A stretch of 64,000 nt of DNA from Halomonas korlensis (GCF_900116705.1 NZ_FPBP01000007.1:62001-126000), one strand, 5' to 3'; counted from the first letter of the stretch, positions 16,605 to 26,200 are shown. Numbers and translations: made by a program. Notes: generated by a model from the sequence alone, not told the origin.

Positions 16605-18110
16605 TCACGCCACCGGCGTGCGCGGATGCAGCCAGGCAGGCAGCAGGCTATAGGGGTCGAGCTCCACGCTGCGGTCGTAATCGACGCCCAGGGCCTCGAG
16701 CCGCCGGGGCAGCGACCCATCGCGCCAGGCGTCGAACAGTTCGGTACACCCGCCGATATGCTCGCCGCCAACGAAGATCCGCGGGATGGTCGTGGCGCCG
16801 GTACGCTCGGCAAGTACCGCGCGAATGCGCCCCCCCAGGTCGCCCTCCTGATAGGCCACCGCGTCGAGATCTACACTGCGGTACTCGATGCCCAGCCGCG
16901 CGAACAACTTGCGCGCCGACCAGCAGAACTCGCACCATTCCAGGGCGAACATCACCACCGGCTCGGTCGCCAGCACCTCGTCGACGAAGCGTACCGCCTC
17001 GGGGTCGAGCGCCACCGGTTGGGTCGCGGCCTTGCCGTCCCGGGGCGATGGTGCGGCAGGTGGCGGCGAATCGAAACGGTAGCCCGGCGTGGAGCGCGAC
17101 AGGGCAATCTCCTCGTCGGTCATCGCCTCGGTGATGCCCTCGAACAGCGGCGTGGAGAGATAACGCTCGCCGGTATCCGGCAGCATGCAGACGATATGGC
17201 TGCCCGGGGGCGAGCGTCGTGCCACCTCCAGCGCCGCGGCCAAGGTGGCGCCACTCGAGGTGCCGACAAAGATGCCCTCCTGACAGGCGAGATCGCGCGA
17301 CAGGCGCATGGCCTCGTCGCCGGCGACCGGTATCACCTCGTCGACATGGCCTGCAGTTACCGCGTCTTCGGTGAGCCGTGAGATGAAATCCGGTGTCCAG
17401 CCCTGCATCAGGTGGGGGCGAAAGCGCGGGTGGCTCGCCGCGGGCGCGCCGCTGGCATCGCGCGGCTGGGCGATGCCGCTGCCGAGCAAGGGCGAGTTGT
17501 CGGGTTCGGCGACCACGATGCGGGTCGCCGGGCTATGCTGTCGCAACACCCGGGCCACACCCTTGAGCGTGCCGCCAGTGCCGAACCCCGTGACCCAGGC
17601 GTGAAGAGGCACGTCGCCCATATCGTCGAGAATCTCACGCGCCGTGGTCCGCGAGTGTATGTCGGCGTTGGCCTCGTTCTCGAACTGGCGACACAGGAAG
17701 TAACCATGGGTCTCGGCGAGCTCTATCGCCTTGTTGAGCATGCCGGTGCCCTTCTCCGCCGCCGGCGTCAGCACCACCTTGGCGCCGAGATAGCGCAGCA
17801 GCTTGCGCCGCTCGACGCTGAAGTTCTCCGCCATGGTGACCACCAGCGGATAGCCCTTGCAGGCGCAGACCATGGCCAGCCCGATGCCGGTGTTGCCGCT
17901 GGTCGCCTCGATCACCGTCTGGCCAGGACGCAGCTCGCCGCTGCGCTCGGCCTGCTCGATGACCGCGAGCGACATGCGATCCTTGACCGAGCCCATGGGA
18001 TTGAAGGCCTCGACCTTCACGTAGAGGGTGATATCGGCGGGAGCGAGCCGATTGAGCCTGACCAGCGGCGTGCCGCCGATCGAGTCGAGAATATTGTCGT
18101 AACGCGCCAT
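16605..18110 (-). CDS. Cysteine synthase-type PLP enzyme fused to a glutaredoxin domain
   Basis: This 501-aa fusion has a fold-type II beta-substituting PLP enzyme in residues 1-320. Its motifs are Lys in NPMGSVKDRMS (near 43), TSGNTGIGLAM phosphate loop (near 70), GTGGTLKGVARVL and GTSSGATLAAALEVA. A linker follows, then a thioredoxin-fold glutaredoxin at about 385-480: FALEWCEFCWSARKLFARLG (CEFC active site), the cis-Pro TTIPRIFVGGEHIGG. The enzyme half makes cysteine or cystathionine from activated serine; the glutaredoxin half would reduce disulfides or deliver sulfide. AGGAGG upstream of the ATG is clear. Fusion of these domains is known sporadically, not universal. Confidence 0.9.
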   Translation of the reverse strand: MARYDNILDSIGGTPLVRLNRLAPADITLYVKVEAFNPMGSVKDRMSLAVIEQAERSGELRPGQTVIEATSGNTGIGLAMVCACKGYPLVVTMAENFSVERRKLLRYLGAKVVLTPAAEKGTGMLNKAIELAETHGYFLCRQFENEANADIHSRTTAREILDDMGDVPLHAWVTGFGTGGTLKGVARVLRQHSPATRIVVAEPDNSPLLGSGIAQPRDASGAPAASHPRFRPHLMQGWTPDFISRLTEDAVTAGHVDEVIPVAGDEAMRLSRDLACQEGIFVGTSSGATLAAALEVARRSPPGSHIVCMLPDTGERYLSTPLFEGITEAMTDEEIALSRSTPGYRFDSPPPAAPSPRDGKAATQPVALDPEAVRFVDEVLATEPVVMFALEWCEFCWSARKLFARLGIEYRSVDLDAVAYQEGDLGGRIRAVLAERTGATTIPRIFVGGEHIGGCTELFDAWRDGSLPRRLEALGVDYDRSVELDPYSLLPAWLHPRTPVA

Positions 18111-18266
18111 GATCTACCTCCTCGAGCCATCGTGTCGGTTGTCCTGATGGTCAGTCTCGACAGCGGCCGAGTGAGCGGGCGTGGAAGCCAGCGTGGTTTT
18201 TCATGGCCGAGCCAATCGGCATCGCGGGCTATACTCAAGGGTGGGTGTCTCATCGGGGGTGGTCAT
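18111..18266 (+). promoter_or_regulatory. Intergenic region between cysteine-synthase fusion and SARP gene
   Basis: These 156 bases separate two divergent genes and should hold both promoters. I see no clear repeat of the kind bound by SARP proteins. Confidence 0.35.
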
Positions 18267-20516
18267 ATGGTTGCATTGACCCTCAACGTGCTTGGCGATC
18301 TCGAGGTCATTCGAGACGGCCAGGCACTGGTGCTGCCGCCCTCGAAGAAGACCCGCGCCCTGCTGGCGTACCTGGCGGTACACGCTCGTCCGTTCAGTCG
18401 CGAACACCTCTGTGACCTGCTCTGGGAGCTGCCCGATGACCCCCGCGGCTCGCTGCGCTGGAGCCTGTCGAAGCTTCGCCGGCTGGTGGATGATCCCGAC
18501 CGCCCCAGGATCATCGCCGACCGCCTCGTGGCGGCACTCGATACCCGCGATATCGTTATCGACATCACCGTGCTGCATCGGCTGGTCAGGCAGAACCCGG
18601 CTGCGGTCACCATCGAGGCGCTCGAGGCCACCGTCGCTCGCTATCGCGGGCCGTTTCTCGAGGGGCTCGACCTGCCGAATTTCCATGATTTTCACAGCTG
18701 GTGTCTTGCCGAGCGGGAAGGCGCCCTGCGCGCCCAGACCTCACTGCTGCAGGCGCTGGTCGACCGCCTGGCAGATATCCCCGAGCGGGCGCTGCCCCAT
18801 GCCCATTCGCTGGTTCGCCTCTCGCCCTTCGACGAGGATGCTCGTGCCTGCCTGATTCGCCTGCTGCTGGCCCTCAACCGCCCGCGGGACGCCGAGCAGC
18901 ATTTCCAACTGGGCATGCGCCTGCTCAAGCAGGCCGGCATCACGCCCCAGGGTGCGCTGCTGCGGGCTCGCCGCACGGCCCCCGGCCATCCTCTCGGCAG
19001 TCAGCAGGCCGACCGCGACCGACCGCTGAACGACGATGCCGGCCCCGACGAATCAGCGGATGCCTTGCTGGCGCGGCTCGACACCCCCACGCGGGAGGTG
19101 CTGCGCTGGGCCGCGATTCTCACCCCCTGCCTCGATATTCCCTGGCTGGCCCGCGTCAGTGGCTTGCCTGCCAACCACATCGGCGAGGCGATGGAGGCCG
19201 CTGAACGTCTGAACCTCCTCAAGGCCACCGACCGAGGCTTGTGCTTTTCCCATGAACGCGTGGCCCAAAGTCTCTACGAGGGGATATCGCCGGCGCGCCG
19301 CCAGTTCATGCATCACCATGTGGCCGAGCTATTGGCCCAGGACAACGTCCTCGACCTCGAGCATGCCGCCGACCTCGCACACCATGCGCAGCTGAGCGGC
19401 GATCCGGGCCTGGCCGCCGATGCCCTGGTCACCGCCGGGCGGCTGTGTCTGCGGTTCTTCGCCAACGAGGAAGCCCAACGTCTGGCGCAGAAAGGCCTCG
19501 CCATGGCCGAGCGGCTTGCCGGCGAGCGGCGTATCTGCCTGTTTCTGGAGCTGCGCGAGATCATGCTCAGCGCGGCGCCGCTGGCCGACTGGCAAGCCAC
19601 CGCCAACGAGCTGGTCATGCTGGCCGAGCAGGCGCTGGAACATGGCGCCCTCGCCCACGCCCGCCTCGGCTATCAACTGGCGAGCCAGGTCCTCTGGGCG
19701 CACGGTCAATGGTCCGGCGCCCACGAAGAGGCCCTGCAGGCCGAGCGGATGACCCGCAGCGCGGGCGACCACGAACAGATCATCGCCATGGCAGAGACGG
19801 CCAAGTGTCTGGCGATGCTCGAGCGTGACCTCGACCAGGCGACCGCCATGCTGACCGAGGCCCGCGAACTCGCCAGGCAACAGCGGGTGAGCCACCCCGC
19901 CATCCCCATGGCTCTCGGCTTATTGCGCTACCACGACAACCACCTAGAAGACGCCGAGGCGCACTTCAAGGAGGCACGCACCCTGTGCAAGGCCAGCGGC
20001 GACCGTCTCTGCGAATTCCAGGCCAACGAATACCTGATGATGCTGGATATCGAGCGGGCCCACTACGCCTCGGCACAACGACGCTGCGACGGCCTGGTGG
20101 AGATCGGTGAAAAGCTTCGCGATGGCAGCGAAGCCCCCTTCGCGCATGCCGCGCAAGCGCTGTGTCGTTATGCCCTGGACGACGACACGCGGCCTCTGGA
20201 CAAGGCGCTGTCGGCTCTGCGCGACGCCGACGCCAAGCATCGCCTGTCCTACCTCTTGACCCATGCAGCGCTGCTCGATGTCGAGCGCGACCGGCCGACC
20301 GAGGCCGTCGCTCACGCCGCCGAGGCGCTCGACAATGCCAGGGTCCTGGAGCGCGCCACGGAGCAGATGCTGGCGCACTGCGTGCTCGCCGCAGCACACC
20401 GCACCCGCGGCGAAACGGCCGCTCACCGACAGCATGCCAAGGCGGTAGCCACCCTCGAACAGGCGCCGGTTGCCCGCTGGGCCTGGTGCCGGGTCGCCGG
20501 GTTACTAACCGACTGA
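18267..20516 (+). CDS. SARP/BTAD-domain transcriptional activator with TPR-like C-terminus
   Basis: The protein is 749 aa from the ATG at 18267; the open frame upstream to 17412 lies inside the divergent gene. Residues about 1-95 form an OmpR-type winged helix (LNVLGDLEVIRDGQALVLPPSKKTRALLAYLA). Residues 100-245 are a bacterial transcriptional activation domain typical of Streptomyces antibiotic regulators. Then come a LuxR/LAL-like helical region without a visible P-loop and a TPR-like helical array (about 380-740). SARP activators are rare outside actinobacteria. It leads straight into the DUF4242-OsmC-monooxygenase genes (17 bases to the first), which it presumably activates. Confidence 0.88.
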   Translation: MVALTLNVLGDLEVIRDGQALVLPPSKKTRALLAYLAVHARPFSREHLCDLLWELPDDPRGSLRWSLSKLRRLVDDPDRPRIIADRLVAALDTRDIVIDITVLHRLVRQNPAAVTIEALEATVARYRGPFLEGLDLPNFHDFHSWCLAEREGALRAQTSLLQALVDRLADIPERALPHAHSLVRLSPFDEDARACLIRLLLALNRPRDAEQHFQLGMRLLKQAGITPQGALLRARRTAPGHPLGSQQADRDRPLNDDAGPDESADALLARLDTPTREVLRWAAILTPCLDIPWLARVSGLPANHIGEAMEAAERLNLLKATDRGLCFSHERVAQSLYEGISPARRQFMHHHVAELLAQDNVLDLEHAADLAHHAQLSGDPGLAADALVTAGRLCLRFFANEEAQRLAQKGLAMAERLAGERRICLFLELREIMLSAAPLADWQATANELVMLAEQALEHGALAHARLGYQLASQVLWAHGQWSGAHEEALQAERMTRSAGDHEQIIAMAETAKCLAMLERDLDQATAMLTEARELARQQRVSHPAIPMALGLLRYHDNHLEDAEAHFKEARTLCKASGDRLCEFQANEYLMMLDIERAHYASAQRRCDGLVEIGEKLRDGSEAPFAHAAQALCRYALDDDTRPLDKALSALRDADAKHRLSYLLTHAALLDVERDRPTEAVAHAAEALDNARVLERATEQMLAHCVLAAAHRTRGETAAHRQHAKAVATLEQAPVARWAWCRVAGLLTD

Positions 20517-20533
20517 CCGGTGGAGGGCAGGAC

Positions 20534-21148
20534 ATGATCGATGTCTGTCTCGAACGGCGCTTCGTCTCGCACATCACCCCGGAGTTCGTACTCGCCGTGT
20601 CGCAGGGTGCCCTGGACTGCTTTCGCCTGCATCGCGTGGTCTGGCAGTACAGCCTGTTGGCGAAAGACGGCCAGCGCATGTTCTGCCATTTCCAGGCGCC
20701 CGACGCCGAATCCGTGCGGAACGCCCTGCGCCAAGCAGGCGCCGACACGCGTATTCTTTGGCCCGCCACGGTTCATGACGCGCCGGCAATATCCCGTCAA
20801 CGACTGCGCAGGCAGCGGGACGCCAGAGAGCCTTGCGACATAGCCCCTTGCGATACGCCGCCGCTACTCGCCAACGTGCTGGTGGAGCGCGCCTTCGACG
20901 AGCCGGTCGTGCTTGCGCACCTCCAGGCCCGCGAAGACGCCGAGGCGGCCTGCCTGCAACACCATCGGGTGCGTTTCGTGCGCACCTTCTTCGCGCACAG
21001 CCGCCGGCGCATGATCTGCCTCTACCAGGCCCCCGACGCCGAGTCGGTCCGGCTGGCCCAACACCAGGCCGGAATGCCGTTCGAGCGCGTCTGGGCCTTC
21101 CACGCGGTGCTGCCGGACGACCACGCCGATACCCACGCCGCCTCCTGA
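20534..21148 (+). CDS. Tandem DUF4242-like (nickel-binding family) protein
   Basis: This 204-aa protein has two copies of one domain. Copy 1 has LHRVVWQYSLLAKDGQRMFC then FQAPDAESVRNALRQAGA; copy 2 has HHRVRFVRTFFAHSRRRMIC then YQAPDAESVRLAQHQAG. Both resemble the SCO4226-type DUF4242 family, described as nickel-binding with a ferredoxin-like fold. The same tandem domain forms the N-terminus of the monooxygenase at 268-2535. GGAGGG lies 8 bases upstream. Its place in an operon with OsmC and a flavin monooxygenase suggests a sensing or metal-handling partner of that enzyme. Confidence 0.8.
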   Translation: MIDVCLERRFVSHITPEFVLAVSQGALDCFRLHRVVWQYSLLAKDGQRMFCHFQAPDAESVRNALRQAGADTRILWPATVHDAPAISRQRLRRQRDAREPCDIAPCDTPPLLANVLVERAFDEPVVLAHLQAREDAEAACLQHHRVRFVRTFFAHSRRRMICLYQAPDAESVRLAQHQAGMPFERVWAFHAVLPDDHADTHAAS

Positions 21149-21263
21149 AAAACCACGATCTCTCCCCCGCTCGGTCTCACGAACCGGGCCCAGGCTGGTA
21201 GCTGACCGGTCGATACCCGGCCGGCCATATCCGAGATAGAGCCATCATAAAGGAGAGATTCCC

Positions 21264-21827
21264 ATGCAAACCGCCACTTCAATTCAGGTCGATAACGGCG
21301 TCAATGTCGCTGCCCTGCTGGGCGCCCGCGAGGCCCTCGCCCAGGCGCCGGAAGCGGCACGCTTCACCTGGCGTGCCCGCTGCGACTGGGTCAATGGCAC
21401 CCACAGCCACGCGACCATCGATGGCTATCACGGCCTCGGCGAGGAGCAACACCACAAGACCCGCTTCACCTTCGATGCCGACCACCCGGAAGTCTTCGCC
21501 TCCGAGGACCATGGCCCCACCCCGGTCGAATACGTGCTGGTTGGGCTTGCCAGTTGCCTGACCGCAGGTATCGCCGCCGTCGCCCAGCACCGCGACATTC
21601 AGCTGCGCTCGATCACGGCCACCCTCGAGGGCAGCATGGATATCCAGGGGATCCTGGGCATGGACAGCGACGTGCGCAACGGCTTCGAGGACGTCAGGGT
21701 ACGCTTCGAGATCGATGCCGACGCCACACGCGAAGAAATCGAGGCGCTGGTCGCTCAGTCCCAGAAACGCTCGGCGGTCTATGACCTGCTGACCAATCCC
21801 ACCAACGTAACGGTAAGCGTGGCATGA
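21264..21827 (+). CDS. OsmC-family protein
   Basis: This 187-aa OsmC/Ohr-fold protein has the first catalytic cysteine in VGLASCLTAGIAAVA (near residue 98). The usual second cysteine position reads KRSAVYDLL, so Ser or Val replaces it; only one cysteine remains, which argues against a classical two-cysteine peroxidase cycle. AAAGGAGAG precedes the ATG. It overlaps the monooxygenase start by four bases (ATGA), so the two are co-translated. Confidence 0.88.
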   Translation: MQTATSIQVDNGVNVAALLGAREALAQAPEAARFTWRARCDWVNGTHSHATIDGYHGLGEEQHHKTRFTFDADHPEVFASEDHGPTPVEYVLVGLASCLTAGIAAVAQHRDIQLRSITATLEGSMDIQGILGMDSDVRNGFEDVRVRFEIDADATREEIEALVAQSQKRSAVYDLLTNPTNVTVSVA

Positions 21828-23242
21828 ACGGCGATCTTCGTCGGCAGTCCAGCTCGCCCCGCGTCCTGCCCTACCGCGTGACAGCGGTAGTGGTCATCGG
21901 CGCGGGGCAGGCCGGGCTCGCCATGAGTCATCATCTCGACAGGCGTGGCATCGACCATGTCGTCCTGGAGCGTGGCGAGGTGGCCAACGCCTGGCGCCAT
22001 GAGCGGTGGGACTCGCTACGCCTGCTGACACCCAACTGGCAATGCCGGCTTCCCGGGTTTCGCTATGCCGGACCCGACCCCGAGGGCTTCATGACCATGC
22101 CGGAGGTCGTGGACTTTCTTCACGGCTATGCGCAGAAACTCTCAGCACCGATTCACACCGCCACCCGGGTGCTATCGGTGCGGCCGGCACCCGGCGGCTA
22201 CCGTGTGGTCACCGACGCCGGCGACTGGCGGTGTCGCACGGTAGTCATCGCCAGCGGCGCCTGCAACCTGCCGGTCGTGCCGGCGCTGGCCACCTCGCTG
22301 CCGACGTCCCTCCACAGCCTCACGACGCGCGACTATCGCCACCCCGGCCAACTGGCCGAGGGTGGCGTGCTGGTGGTCGGCGCCTCGGCCACCGGCGTGC
22401 AACTGGCCGACGAGATCCAGCGCAGCGGGCGGCCAGTGACGCTGACGGTAGGCGAGCACGTGCGAATGCCGCGGCGTTATCGCGGCCGGGACATCCAGTG
22501 GTGGATGGAGGCGAGCGGCCTGCTCGACCAGCGCTTCGATGAGATCGACGACATCGAGCGTGCCCGACGTCTGCCATCGCCGCAGCTGATGGGTAGCGAG
22601 ACGCCGGCGACCCTGGACCTTAATGCCCTCGCGGCGCTAGGCGTGCAACGGGTCGGGCGGCTGGTCGGTCTGCGCGACCATACGCTGCAGTTCTCTGGCT
22701 CACTGGCGGCCCATTGCGCGGCGGCGGACCTCAAGCTGGGGCGGCTGCTCGAAACCTTCGATGCCTGGGCAAGCCATCGCGGACTGGACAGCGAACTGGC
22801 ACCGCCCGAACGCTTCCCGCCGACCCGGCTGCCTGCCTCGCCGCGCCTGAGCCTCGATCTGGCCCGCGGCGAGATACGCACGATCCTCTGGGCGACGGGC
22901 TTCCGCCCGGATTATAGCTGGCTGCATGTGCCGGTACTCGACCGCAAGGGACGGTTGAAACATCACGGCGGCGTCGCCGAGGCGCCGGGCCTCTATGCGC
23001 TGGGTCTGCCGTTCATGCGCCGCCGCAAGTCGAGCTTCATCCACGGCGTCGATGACGACGCCCGCGAGCTCAGCGATCATCTCGTCGGCTATCTCGCTGG
23101 TTATTCCCATGACTGTCCTGCCAACGACCCCGGGGATTCTTCAGAGGACGGCAAGGGAGAAAACCGCCTCGCCCAAGGCGGATTCCCGTGCAGGAATCGG
23201 ATGGACGCCTCTGCGCGGGTAGTATTGACTGAAGGCGATTAG
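21824..23242 (+). CDS. FAD/NAD(P)-dependent flavin monooxygenase-like oxidoreductase
   Basis: This 472-aa two-dinucleotide flavoprotein has an FAD motif in VVVIGAGQAGLAMSHHLDRR (near residue 20) and an NAD(P) motif in VLVVGASATGVQLADEI (near residue 184). The ILWATGFRPDYSWL segment (near 352) is the conserved ATG motif of flavin monooxygenases. It belongs to the YUCCA/FMO-like CzcO group rather than the Baeyer-Villiger group; I see no FxGxxxHxxxW fingerprint. Substrate unknown. It is the last gene of the SARP-led operon. Confidence 0.85.
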   Translation: MNGDLRRQSSSPRVLPYRVTAVVVIGAGQAGLAMSHHLDRRGIDHVVLERGEVANAWRHERWDSLRLLTPNWQCRLPGFRYAGPDPEGFMTMPEVVDFLHGYAQKLSAPIHTATRVLSVRPAPGGYRVVTDAGDWRCRTVVIASGACNLPVVPALATSLPTSLHSLTTRDYRHPGQLAEGGVLVVGASATGVQLADEIQRSGRPVTLTVGEHVRMPRRYRGRDIQWWMEASGLLDQRFDEIDDIERARRLPSPQLMGSETPATLDLNALAALGVQRVGRLVGLRDHTLQFSGSLAAHCAAADLKLGRLLETFDAWASHRGLDSELAPPERFPPTRLPASPRLSLDLARGEIRTILWATGFRPDYSWLHVPVLDRKGRLKHHGGVAEAPGLYALGLPFMRRRKSSFIHGVDDDARELSDHLVGYLAGYSHDCPANDPGDSSEDGKGENRLAQGGFPCRNRMDASARVVLTEGD

Positions 23243-23263
23243 ACAAGACTGCGAGGAACCCCC

Positions 23264-24334
23264 ATGAGCCTGCCCTCCGAAGCCCAGATGCGCGCGGCGA
23301 TCAGCGCCCGAGATCCCTCGCTGGATGGCGTGTTCGTCTATGCGGTACTCACCACGGGCGTGTTCTGCCGGCCCTCGTGTGCGAGTCGCCACGCCAGACC
23401 CGAAAACCTGCGCTTCTTTCCCGGCATCGATGCCGCCATGGCGGCGGGCTATCGGCCCTGCAAGCGTTGCCGACCCACCGAGACGGGCATGCTGGATACC
23501 CGCCTGGTCGACATCGCGCGTTACATCGACGCCCATGCCGAAACACCGCTCACCCTTGCCGAGCTGTCCGCGGTGTCGGGCCTGTCGGCCGGCGCACTGC
23601 AACGCGGCTTCACGCGGGCCTTCAGCATTTCGCCGAAGACCTACCGAAACGCGGTACGCATGCGACGCTACAAGCAGCAGCTGAAAGATACTGACACCGT
23701 GACCGAGGCGATCTTTGCCGCCGGGTTCGGGTCCACCAGTCGGGTTTACGGTGAGGCGACGCGCAACCTCGGCATGACGCCAAGCACGTATCGGGCCGGT
23801 GGAGCCGGCGAGACCATCGCTTACGCCTGCCGGCAGAGCGCGCTGGGACTGTTGATGATGGCGGCCACCGACAAGGGCGTGTGCTGCGTACAATTTGGCG
23901 ATACCGAACACGCCCTACTCGACGCGCTTCGCGATGAATTCCCTCGGGCCGAGCTTATCGCCTCGAGCGCGCAGCACGCGCCCGAACTAAACTTCTGGAT
24001 GCAAGCGCTAAAGCAGTATCTAGATGTGGGCGGTCCACGGCCCGACCTGCCACTGGATATGCGCGGTACCGTCTTCCAGATGCAGGTATGGCGATGCCTG
24101 CTCAGCGTTCGCGAAGGCGAGGTGCTCAGCTATCGTGAGCTCGCCGAACGGCTCGGCATGCCCAGCGCCGTTCGTGCCGTCGCCTCCGCCTGCGGCAGGA
24201 ATCGTATCGGGGTACTGATTCCCTGCCATCGCGTGCTGCGAAGCGACGGCGGCCTGGGGGGATATCGTTGGGGCCTGGAGCGCAAACGCCAACTGCTGGA
24301 GGCGGAACGCCAGCGCCAACACGGCGCCTCCTGA
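23264..24334 (+). CDS. ada: Ada: methylphosphotriester / O6-methylguanine-DNA methyltransferase and activator
   Basis: This 356-aa protein has all three Ada domains. The N-terminal zinc domain has four cysteines (FCRPSCASRHARPENLRFF and GYRPCKRCRPTE), the first being the methyl acceptor. The AraC-type DNA-binding domain spans about 75-180 (LSAVSGLSAGALQRGFTRAF). The C-terminal methyltransferase has the acceptor motif IPCHRVLRSDGGLGGYRWG (near 321). It repairs alkylated DNA and, once methylated, activates its own regulon. A 21-base gap after the monooxygenase could allow read-through from that operon. Confidence 0.95.
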   Translation: MSLPSEAQMRAAISARDPSLDGVFVYAVLTTGVFCRPSCASRHARPENLRFFPGIDAAMAAGYRPCKRCRPTETGMLDTRLVDIARYIDAHAETPLTLAELSAVSGLSAGALQRGFTRAFSISPKTYRNAVRMRRYKQQLKDTDTVTEAIFAAGFGSTSRVYGEATRNLGMTPSTYRAGGAGETIAYACRQSALGLLMMAATDKGVCCVQFGDTEHALLDALRDEFPRAELIASSAQHAPELNFWMQALKQYLDVGGPRPDLPLDMRGTVFQMQVWRCLLSVREGEVLSYRELAERLGMPSAVRAVASACGRNRIGVLIPCHRVLRSDGGLGGYRWGLERKRQLLEAERQRQHGAS

Positions 24335-24471
24335 CCGGAATGGACCGTTTCTGACCCGTCTGGCTCTGGCAAGCGCGGCTAGCCAAGAAGATTGTGGAAC
24401 CTAGGAGGCTGGCTGACACGGCACCAGCGTCTGTCGAAATCCTGGAAACCCGCTACCGTTGGGAGGTCACC

Positions 24472-26055
24472 ATGAAAGCCATCATGAGCACGTCCGCCTG
24501 CGCGCTGGCCATGGCCAGCGTGGTATGGATCGCCCCCGCCCACAGCGCCGATCCTCCGCGCTTCGACAACCTGGGGGATCACGGCCGCACCATTACCACG
24601 GACTCCGACGAGGCCCAGGCCTACTTCAACCAAGGGCTACGACTCGCCTACGGTTTCGCTCGACCGGAAGCGATCCGTTCCTTCCAGGCCGCGCAGCGAC
24701 ATGATCCGCACTGCGCCCTCTGTGCCTGGGGGGAAGCCTGGACGCTGGGCCCCTATCAAAACAATCCTGGCGGCGTCGGCGATCAGAAGGACGCCCACGC
24801 GGCGGCCCAGCGAGCCCTCGAACTGGTCGATGACGCCGCGCCCTGGGAGCAGGCGCTGATCGAGGCCATGGCCGTGCGCTACCCGTCCTCCGAGGACAAC
24901 ATCGACCCGCAGCAGGCAACCCGTCGCTACGCCGAGGCCATGGAAGCGGCCGTGGCGGCCCATCCCAACGACCTTGACATACGCACCCTCTATGCCGAGT
25001 CGCTGATGCTGTACCGCCCCTGGGATCTCTACCAGGCAGACGGCGAACCCTACCCGGAGACCCAGACGGTGATCGAGGAACTGGAAACCGTGTTGGACGC
25101 CGAACTTGGCCATGGCGGCGCCTGCCACCTCTATATCCACACCGTGGAGGCTTATAAGCCAACCCGTGCCGAGGCCTGCGCCGACCGGCTGGCCGAGGCC
25201 ATCCCGGGGGTGAGCCACATTCAGCACATGCCGTCGCACATCTACATGAACATCGGCCGCTATGGCGACAGCGTCCGCGCGAACCAACGGGCGCGCCAGA
25301 GGGACCAGGCGGCCCGCCACGACGCGGCCGTGAGCACCTATGCGCCCCACAACACCCTGATGCTGGTGTATTCAGCCTGGATGGACGGGCAGAGCGGCGT
25401 CGCCCTCTCGGCCGCTCGGGACATCGGACGCGAACGTGCGGAAGATATCTTCCACCACAGCCTGCAGCTCGCCCGCTTCGGCCGCTGGGATGAACTGCTG
25501 AATCAGGACGGTGAGCCGGACGCGGCCTTCCAAGCTGCCATGTGGCACTTCGCGCAGGGGCTGGCGCAGTTGCGCACCGGTGATGCCGAAGCGGCCCGGG
25601 AAACCCTGGCGCGGATCCGCGCCACTCGGGAGGCGACCCCGGAAGATGCCACCTATCACTTCTTCGGGCATGCGCAGCGCGACCTACTGGGGATTGCAGC
25701 GGGTATCCTGGCCGGCGAAATCGCCGCCGACGCGGGGCGACTCGATGAGGCGCGCGAACAGCTGCAGGCGGCCATCGCCCTGGAGGACGGCCTCGGTTAT
25801 TCCGAGCCCGAGCCCTGGCCGATACCGGTCCGCCACGTGCTCGGTGCGGTGCTGCTGGAAGCCGGGCACGCCGAGGAGGCAGAAACGATCTATCGCGATG
25901 CCCTGGCGGTACACCCCGATAACGGTTGGTCGCTCAAGGGGCTCGAGCAAAGCCTTGCTGCCCAGGGAAAAGACACCGAGGCAGCCGAGGCCGGTGAGGC
26001 GTTCGAACAGGCCTGGGCGAGAGCCGACGTCTGGTTGCCGGCCTCACGCTTCTGA
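24472..26055 (+). CDS. Secreted TPR-repeat protein
   Basis: The protein is 527 aa from the ATG at 24472, with GGGAGG upstream. A signal peptide ends near PAHSA-D (residue 24). The mature protein is helical with repeated TPR-like units: FNQGLRLAYGFARPEAIRSFQAAQRHDPHC, AREQLQAAIALEDG and AEEAETIYRDALAVHPDNGWS. CALCAWGEAW provides a Cys pair, and a His-rich segment occurs near residues 225-245. Such periplasmic TPR proteins are common but rarely characterised; no specific function assigned. Confidence 0.8.
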   Translation: MKAIMSTSACALAMASVVWIAPAHSADPPRFDNLGDHGRTITTDSDEAQAYFNQGLRLAYGFARPEAIRSFQAAQRHDPHCALCAWGEAWTLGPYQNNPGGVGDQKDAHAAAQRALELVDDAAPWEQALIEAMAVRYPSSEDNIDPQQATRRYAEAMEAAVAAHPNDLDIRTLYAESLMLYRPWDLYQADGEPYPETQTVIEELETVLDAELGHGGACHLYIHTVEAYKPTRAEACADRLAEAIPGVSHIQHMPSHIYMNIGRYGDSVRANQRARQRDQAARHDAAVSTYAPHNTLMLVYSAWMDGQSGVALSAARDIGRERAEDIFHHSLQLARFGRWDELLNQDGEPDAAFQAAMWHFAQGLAQLRTGDAEAARETLARIRATREATPEDATYHFFGHAQRDLLGIAAGILAGEIAADAGRLDEAREQLQAAIALEDGLGYSEPEPWPIPVRHVLGAVLLEAGHAEEAETIYRDALAVHPDNGWSLKGLEQSLAAQGKDTEAAEAGEAFEQAWARADVWLPASRF

Positions 26056-26083
26056 GACTTTCGACAGGCACAACATCGCTCAG

Positions 26084-26110
26084 CCGCGGGCCCTCCCGAA
26101 GGGCCCGCGG
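26084..26110. terminator. Hairpin after the TPR-protein gene
   Basis: An 11-bp perfect stem (CCGCGGGCCCT / AGGGCCCGCGG) with a 5-base loop lies 29 bases after the stop. No T tract follows. Confidence 0.5.
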
Positions 26111-26200
26111 CCCGCCCGTGCAATGCCCGTCATACCTTATGCGCTGGTCTTATACGGTGGACTTCTACACTTGAGGAGACGCTGCCCGCCCTGAAGCAAG

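Noticed and set aside
17412..18266. Upstream 285-codon extension of the SARP gene
   Set aside because: It lies antisense within the cysteine-synthase fusion and the divergent promoter; the winged-helix domain begins exactly at the ATG at 18267.
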